Source of the DNA: Adiantum capillus-veneris
Taxonomy: Eukaryota; Streptophyta; Polypodiopsida; Polypodiales; Pteridaceae
Reading direction: 5' to 3'
Length of the DNA: 64,000 bases
NCBI GenBank assembly: GCA_014529385.2
Contig: CM043969.1
Coordinates: 70,669,676 to 70,733,675 of the forward strand
In this document: piece after piece, positions 57,971 to 64,000 of the stretch
Layout of the letters: the number at the start of each line of letters is the position of its first letter
How positions within the stretch are numbered: position 1 is the stretch's first letter
Translations under genes and position numbers: made by a program
The notes under the pieces: generated by a model
What the model saw: only the letters and a program-made list of their open reading frames with translations
Databases searched by the model: none
Told to the model about the DNA's origin: nothing

Positions 57971-58720
57971 CGACCTGTTCCTATGATGACGACCTCTATA
58001 GCATTACCTATTTCGTGTTGTGCATGAAAGCGAACCTAGGTTTGTGTTTTTTGTGTGCGAATTCCATGTAAGCACCAAACACGGCCTTTAAGATTAGAAG
58101 GATAATGACCTAGATCATGGTTTGTGCCTCATAGCACATATGGGACCTAAACTTCAAATATAGCCTGTCTTGAGTTTTATTATCCTGTTTCAAGTCCAAG
58201 TTTCATGTTCTGTTATAACTTTTGATTGGGAACTCAGAATATAGCAACCAAGGGCTAGGATGAAAGTTTGCAAGATAATGTACACTTCTTAATACCTTTT
58301 CCAAGTTAAAACTTCTGGGGTACCCAACTTAAGCATCCTTACCCTAAAAAGTCTAGAGAGAAACCAATTTCATATTAGTTTCAAAGGCCTCTTGCATAGA
58401 ATTAAAGCACAAAAAGGGACAATTAAGTTGTTCATATTCCCAAAAGCTGTCACATGGCTTCACTTGAAAACCAATCTAGTAAGAGTGTGATGAAAGGACG
58501 AATGGTCAGGGAATTGGTGGAGGAAGCACCGCTGTTAGACCTTCCTATAGCATATAGATTCTTGGCCAAAAGGGTAATCAAAATAGAGACAAGTCACGTT
58601 ATTAAACCAGTATTAGACTTTTCCATGACTGCTTCTGTTTCTTTCTGAGCCCTTCACATCGGGAAGCAAGATCTTAGCCCAAAACCTACACGGCTCACTT
58701 GTTCAACATGTAGTCTAACA
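57971..58720. other. Intergenic DNA
   Basis: No gene recognised. A 64-codon frame at 58454-58648 has no familiar motif. Confidence 0.35.
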
Positions 58721-59398
58721 TAGTAGGCCTAGTCCACTATCTGCCACTGGGACCCATCATCAATTGTCCAACCAGTTTGTTATTGCATTAGTATTTTACC
58801 TTCAACATTGGCCATTAAAACTAAGTCCACCACTTGTCCAAGCTATACTATGGCAACACCCTGTCCAAGTTGTACTACTCTAACATAGCAGTAATTGTCC
58901 AACCATTTTGTTCTTGCATTAATATTTCACCTTCGACATTGGCCATTATAATCCGGTCCACCACTTCTCCAAGCTATACTTCTAGTATGCCTCGTCCACT
59001 TCCACCACTTGTTCTGCTCGCCAACCACTTTGTTTTTGCATTAGTAGTTCACCTTAGTCAAGGGCAATTAAAACTAGGTCCAACACTTGTCCAAGTTATA
59101 CTACTCTAAAATAGCACTATCTGCAACTGGGTTCCACCCCACCAATTGTCCAACCACTTTGTTCTTGCATTAATATTTCACCTTTGGAATTGGCCCTTAA
59201 AACTAGATAGTAAAACTGGTCCACTATCCACCACTTGGTCCACAAACCAACTCCTTCTTGCATTTGTAGTTCACCATTGGCATTGGCCATTAAAACTAGT
59301 CCACCACTTGTCCTGGCTATACTCTTAGTAGGCCTCATCCACTTTCCTTCACTTGGTCTTCCCGCCAACCATTTTGCATTTGCATTAATATTTCACCG
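58721..59398 (+). repeat. Second tandem repeat family sharing a motif with the satellite
   Basis: Around five diverged units of about 120-150 bp hold 'gtccaaccactttgttcttg' and 'cattggccattaaaact', plus 'tccaccacttgtccaagct', which is also a core phrase of the satellite at 53-57 kb. The array is cut off at 59398 by the gypsy element. Confidence 0.75.
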
Positions 59399-60658
59399 GA
59401 GATTGGTCTGAAGCCAGACAAAAGGCTTTACAAATCGAAGCAAATAGGTGTACCCTCATTAGTGACCAATTGTATAAAAGAGGAACTGATGACCAGCTGA
59501 GGCTAGTTCCTCATGAAAATGACTACTTTCCATTATTGGAACAAGCTCATGCAGGCATAGCAGGAGGTCATTTTTCAGTGGAGAGAACCGTAAAAATCAT
59601 TATGGTTGCAGGCATATGGTGGCCGACCATCGACCATGATTCAAGATGCAGTAGAATTCGTGAAAAGATGTGATGAATGTCAACGCACTAAGGTACCAAT
59701 TAAAAGATACGAAATGCCTTTAAAACCAATGATGAGTGCTCGAGCATTTGCTAAATGGGGATTGGACTTTGTTGGTCCTATCACTCCACTAGCGTATCAT
59801 TCACAAGCACAATATATCATAGTGGCCATGGATTACATGACCAAATGGGTGGAAGCAAAAGCCCCAACGAAAGCAGACGCTAGAACCACGGCACAATTCT
59901 TATATGAATATGTGTTTACACGTTATGGCTTCCAATCGAGCTGGTGAGTGATAGAGGGACACACTTTGTAAATGAAGTTATCCAGCATCTCTTAAATGAG
60001 TTTATGGTAATTCATCGCAAATCTGCACCCTACCATCCACAAGCCAATGGTTCAAGAAGAAGAGACAAACAAAATATTGTGCACAGTTCTTACAAAACTG
60101 GTTAGTGAAACAAGAACGGACTGGGATCAAATGCTATATTCGGCATTGTGGGCTTATCGAGTTGCATATAAAACAACACTCAATGCTACACCATTTAATA
60201 TGGTATATGGGTTAAATGCAATATTGCCTATTGAATTTTTGATTCCCACACTAAGGGTAGCCACACAATTGGACTGGACAGGGCATGAGCTTTCAGAACG
60301 CTTAGCGGACCTTGAAAAATTAGATGAGTTACGACTCAATGCTGTAGCAGCCATATATGCAAAAAAAAGACAACAGAATGAGTTTTTTGAAAAACATGTC
60401 AAGAACAAGGACTTTAAAACGGGCGACTATGTCTTAGTATACACCCTTAAACAACATGCCAAGAAGCTAAAGAAAAGGGGAATGGGGCCTTATTTGGTCC
60501 AAGAAATATCATCAAGCGGAGCAGTAAAATTGTCGAGTCTAGATGGAAAAGAAATGCCGAGTTGGATTAGTGGGCGTCGTTTGAAGAAATATCATCTACC
60601 TTTAACACCGGAAATGTTGTTTCAATTGCATTATAGAAAAGCCTATAGACAGGAATAA
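59399..60658 (+). other. Gypsy integrase region
   Basis: Zinc-binding H-H-C-C part ('HAGIAGGHFSVERTVKII' and 'CDECQRTKVPIKR', 59548-59710), catalytic core ('WGLDFVGPITPLAYHSQ', 'DYMTKWVEAKAP', then 'RGTHFV' and 'APYHPQANG' near 59955-60050), and C-terminal part in the 60047-60658 frame ('TPFNMVYGLNAILPIE', 'KTGDYVLVYTLKQHAKKL', 'GPYLVQEI'). No chromodomain is seen after it. Confidence 0.9.
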
Positions 60659-60769
60659 CAAAGAATTCAGGACCAGGCACAACAAGAAGCCAAGGAACGC
60701 ATTGCTAAGCGAAAGCAGTTTCTCAGGACAATAAACATGGTCACACCAATGATGACTGACGAATATCCT

Positions 60770-61260
60770 CTTTCGACATTCCGAACAATCGAAGCGGATA
60801 TACAAAGCGAAGAACTAGCAAGGACAATAACAGACTTTATGGCTAAGGACCATTGACAACTTGGAAGATACGTGGTGTAGTCCTTACATAAAAGCTTATG
60901 CAGGCACAGAACAAGTTGAAATCTATGAATTGCTTGACACAGGAGCAAAAATGAGTGTCATCAACTTTGAGCTCTTTCAGAAACTTGGACCAATGAGGAA
61001 GATCCCAGAGACACACAGGTTGAAAGTAGCATCGGGTAATGAGGTGACCATGTTGTAGTCTATTATATTACCAATCATAGTGCAGGCACACCAGTACACT
61101 ACCAAGTTTCATGGACTGCCACCAGGTAGATCAACAACGCCGTGTATCTTAGCAGTGACATGGATGAAAGCTAACAGGGTATTCATTAATTTGGATACGA
61201 ATGAAGCAGTGTTCAGAAATGAAAACTTTTCAGAATCCTTCTTATCATATGACCAATACA
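60770..61260 (+). other. Retropepsin-like region downstream of integrase
   Basis: Encodes 'VEIYELLDTGAKMSVI' (D-T-G-A active-site motif), 'THRLKVASGNEVTML', then 'TTKFHGLPPG', 'CILAVTWMKANRVFI' and 'LDT'. This is the strand order of a retroviral-type aspartic protease: DTG, flap, then a hydrophobic 'ILG-dWm'-like block. In gypsy elements the protease normally sits before RT, so its place after integrase is unusual. It could be an extra ORF of this lineage or the start of a second element fused at this point. Confidence 0.65.
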
Positions 61261-61940
61261 TGTCAAGGAGGAGACAGGAGTCAATACATCTGCAAGGAAT
61301 TGACCAACAACAAACAAAGTTTACATGTCAAAAAATGTGTTATCAAAAATCAACAATCATGCAGGGAACCAGGCAAGTTTGGGTACGGCGTACAGATCTA
61401 GCCGAGGCACAATTACATCAAAGGCGGAAATATAAATTTTGGATAAGGCAAGACAGCCTAATTCCTGTAAAAAAGTGGACAGAAGAACAGACAAAACACC
61501 AAAAGCCAGCAAAGCTTCAAAGAACAATAGTCAACCAGTATTATACGCAATGGACTATATTGGTATGGCGACCAAAATTACCAATTCAGGACGTGCCAAC
61601 AAAACAAGTATGGATGCCAAAGATGACCACCGAACAGTTATCTACAACTGTCAATTCCAAGCCAAATCATACAACCCGCACGAGGAAACAAGCAGAATCC
61701 ACAACAATAAGTACAAGGATCTGTAAGACCCAAGTCATCCAATGGAAAAGAAAGAATGTTCCACCAGAAAATGCAACAAAATATACAACAATATCGACTT
61801 CAAAGGATCCACATACACCAATTCAAACACCTTGGAAAACAATCAAACAAAGAGCGGCAGATTTACAACTTCTTCTGGCAAAGAAAGTCTGCCAGCCAAC
61901 TCAGGCTACCACAGGAAACCTCAACGACAAATGCCAATAA
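61261..61940 (+). other. Gln/Lys/Thr-rich frame with repeated Trp motif
   Basis: The 3' part of the 286-codon frame at 61080-61940. It is very hydrophilic and contains repeated short motifs around Trp: 'QVWVRRTDL', 'KFWIRQDSL', 'LVWRPKLP', 'QVWMPKMTT', 'VIQWKRKNV'. It continues directly from the retropepsin-like region and ends about 160 bp before the polypurine tract. No family recognised. Confidence 0.45.
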
Positions 61941-62092
61941 GCGAATCGCTTATACCTTCTTCTTACACCGCATAAATTATTTCTATATGCATTGACTGTA
62001 CATGCATATAGGGCTACATTCCAAGGCCTGCATTAGCACGAGTTCATGCCCATGCACAACACATACCCTTGACGATACCCTGTCGTCCAGGA

Positions 62093-62117
62093 GGACTCCA
62101 ACTAGGAGGGGGGGCGG
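62093..62117 (+). promoter_or_regulatory. Polypurine tract of the gypsy element
   Basis: 'aggagggggggcgg' about 160 bp after the last reading frame, in the position expected for the plus-strand primer just before the 3' LTR. Confidence 0.65.
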
Positions 62118-62935
62118 CATTCCACATGCGGACTCACGTCATATATTAGAGGGAAATGTTTGTGATTAATTTTTCAACCATTTTTGTGTTTTATTGTGTG
62201 ATTTTGGGAAAAAGAATATGCCCTTGTAATTAATCAGAATTGGGGACCAAATGATCATATATGAGCCCCTAGGGATGTGTATATACTATAAAGAGAGTCA
62301 AATTTGACCAAAAATGTCGAAAAACATCAAAAAATAGGCCAAGGTTGACGATTAAGAGTGAGAATGTACATAGACGAGAGAAAAGTGAGCTACAAAGTTT
62401 TTTGATTTTCATTGGTATTTTTATAGGTTAGAATTGCTATTTTCGGGTTATTTTGGGATTTATTTGCTTTATTTTAGCCATTTTCTAGCAAAAAATATAG
62501 AAAAAAATCCATAATCCACATGGAAACACAACTGAAGAGACGCCTGATCACAGCAAGGTAAAGAAAACACAGAAAAAATAGGAACTGCAAAGGTGACAGG
62601 GCAAAAATGACCACCGTCATGACGAGACCTCCAAAAGGAGAAATCTGCAAAAATTGTAGAACGAGAGCAACCGAGGTCCAAATTAGGAAATTTGCGAGAC
62701 TAAACCGCATCTCGCAAAAAGTTATGGCCATAGGTAAAAGACGGGAAAATTTTGTGTTGGAGTCTCGATTACATATAGAGAGGCTAGGCTAGAAATCTCT
62801 CATTTGAGTCATTTTCCATTGTGAGAGAGAGAGAGCTCCCTACAACAATTGATACTTCCAGGAGCTCATCCATCACGCACGATCACCAGATCGACATCAG
62901 ATATGAGAGGTATGCTCATCAACACTGACTCTAAG
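62118..62935 (+). repeat. Probable 3' LTR of the gypsy element
   Basis: Follows the polypurine tract. It contains a TATA-like 'gtatatactataaagag' (near 62278), and a late segment with GA repeat and 'gagctcatccatcacgcac' that resembles the end of the LTR at 52.2-52.7 kb in style. Neither boundary is confirmed because no partner LTR is present. Confidence 0.45.
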
Positions 62936-64000
62936 TGTTGTTTACTTCAGTTAATCGCAAAACCTCGCCAGCACCACCATCACAACCTATGCACACATAC
63001 TGTAGACCGGTTGTTAGGAAGACCTAGAGGCCACCAAATGGAACCAAAATTGAAAGGCATAATGCCTATAGCTTAGGGATCAAGCCTATGACCTCAGAAA
63101 GCGGGAGGAAGCCGCCCAGAAAACCCTAATTTCACAGGACCTACAGAAGGGCAGCTGAACCAAAGTGATCAGAAATGAGCCAAAACTCATAGACAGTAAG
63201 CCAATAACCTTGACAAACCAACTGAATGGTAAGACCATGAAAAAATTTGTCAAAACAAAGCCTAAAGTCGCTATCTGACGGAAACTGCGCAAAGCGTCAC
63301 GATACTCTAACGGGCCGACCAAGTGACCAAATGACACCAAATTTGACAGGGTACATCCAAAAGAGGTCAACTACGAGTTGGAATGTGTCCACTCAAGAAA
63401 AATCTCTTCCACTAGGGAAACTGCCAGAAAGATGTCCAATGGTCGTTCTTGGTGATGTAAACACCAAAACAACAACTGACTGCTTTGACGGAAGGTCAAA
63501 AGGGAATGAAAGACGGCTGGAGTCATAAAATGACCAAAAGGAACAGTGACCACCACCTAAGTGGTTTACTTCGACTCCAGAACCAGCTAAGTGCTGCAAA
63601 CAGGGAGTACACTCTTCTAAATTGATTAAAACTTGATGTGTGTGTCTAGGAGAGCCTACTAACAACATTGTGATCAACTAACATCAAAAAACTGGTAAAA
63701 ATGACTCAATACTCAGTCTATCGCGATATACTTTCTATTACAATTAGACAAGTAAAATTTTGATTTTGACTTCATGAGGGGTGCTAACAAGGAATAATGA
63801 CCACAAATATCAATCAAAGTGCAAAATTGATCTCTCTTAGCCAAGTAACCCAGTCTATCGCAATAGACTTACTATTTTTATCTTTGGGGGGAAGGCTTTT
63901 CAAAATTTTCACAAGATAGACTTGGGGAAGCATATGGAGGCAGTACAACAAATTTGGTGACAAGATGGACTCATATGGCAAGCCGAGATAGACATGACAG
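62936..64000. other. Unassigned flank
   Basis: No gene recognised; short frames only. 'agtctatcgcgatata' (63716) and 'agtctatcgcaatagac' (63851) form a loose repeat pair with a partial palindrome. Confidence 0.35.

Larger units (their letters stand above)
59399..62935 (+). mobile_element. Ty3/gypsy element, 3' half, with extra downstream domains
   Basis: Starts abruptly inside pol, just before the integrase zinc-binding region, and runs through integrase, a retropepsin-like region, a Trp-motif reading frame, a polypurine tract and an LTR-like end. Gag, RT and RNase H are absent from the window. The copy is broken, with a few interruptions. Confidence 0.85.

Overview
This window is plant nuclear DNA, most likely from a fern. 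The points for this are a long intronless PLS-type pentatricopeptide repeat (PPR) gene of the kind expanded in early land plants and ferns, an endogenous pararetrovirus of caulimovirid type, plant-type copia, Ty3/gypsy and LINE remains, and abundant (TC)n, (CA)n and (TA)n microsatellites. I did not recognise the species. Only one gene, the PPR gene at about 22.7-25.5 kb, is a confident host gene. Almost everything else is nested repetitive DNA.

Layout. 0-5 kb: the 3' end of a copia element, an LTR with target-site duplication that looks like a solo LTR, long TC microsatellites with duplicated flanks, and AT-rich DNA with weak gag-like reading frames. 5.2-8.3 kb: a LINE remnant carrying a 624-bp hAT-like insertion. 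9.5-17.4 kb: a fragment of an unknown gene, then an endogenous pararetrovirus on the minus strand (10.3-16.2 kb), then a roughly 1.2-kb inverted repeat whose arms share sequence with the unknown gene fragment. 17.4-22.4 kb: AT-rich intergenic DNA with tandem duplications and a small endonuclease-like fragment. 22.4-25.6 kb: the PPR gene. 26.4-31.9 kb: pieces of at least two LINE families, a very short LINE 3'-end insertion with a perfect 14-bp target-site duplication, and a MITE-like element. 32.0-48.5 kb: a large retroelement whose internal region (35.7-39.8 kb) encodes an unusual reverse transcriptase and lies between two direct repeats of about 3.66 kb. The second repeat is split by a gag-only LTR element with TG...CA LTRs and a 4-bp target duplication. 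48.5-53.2 kb: a possible small secreted-protein ORF, a long-TIR element, tandem duplications and a gypsy- or copia-type LTR. 53.2-57.0 kb: a tandem satellite array with higher-order structure. 57.0-59.4 kb: other tandem repeats. 59.4-63 kb: the 3' half of a Ty3/gypsy element that has a retropepsin-like domain downstream of integrase.

Order of events that can be read from the nesting: the direct repeats of the large retroelement differ by several percent, while the LTRs of the element inside the second repeat differ by only about 1.5 percent (counted by eye), so that insertion is younger. The hAT-like element came after the LINE it splits, because the LINE reading resumes exactly across the insertion once one copy of the target duplication is discounted.

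Best candidates for something undescribed: (1) the repeat-flanked reverse-transcriptase element at 32-48.5 kb with (CA)n at every junction; (2) the gypsy-type element with a protease-like domain and a Trp-motif ORF after integrase; (3) the inverted repeat at 16.2-17.4 kb next to the pararetrovirus, a natural hairpin-RNA candidate; (4) the satellite with a 141-bp, frame-preserving period.
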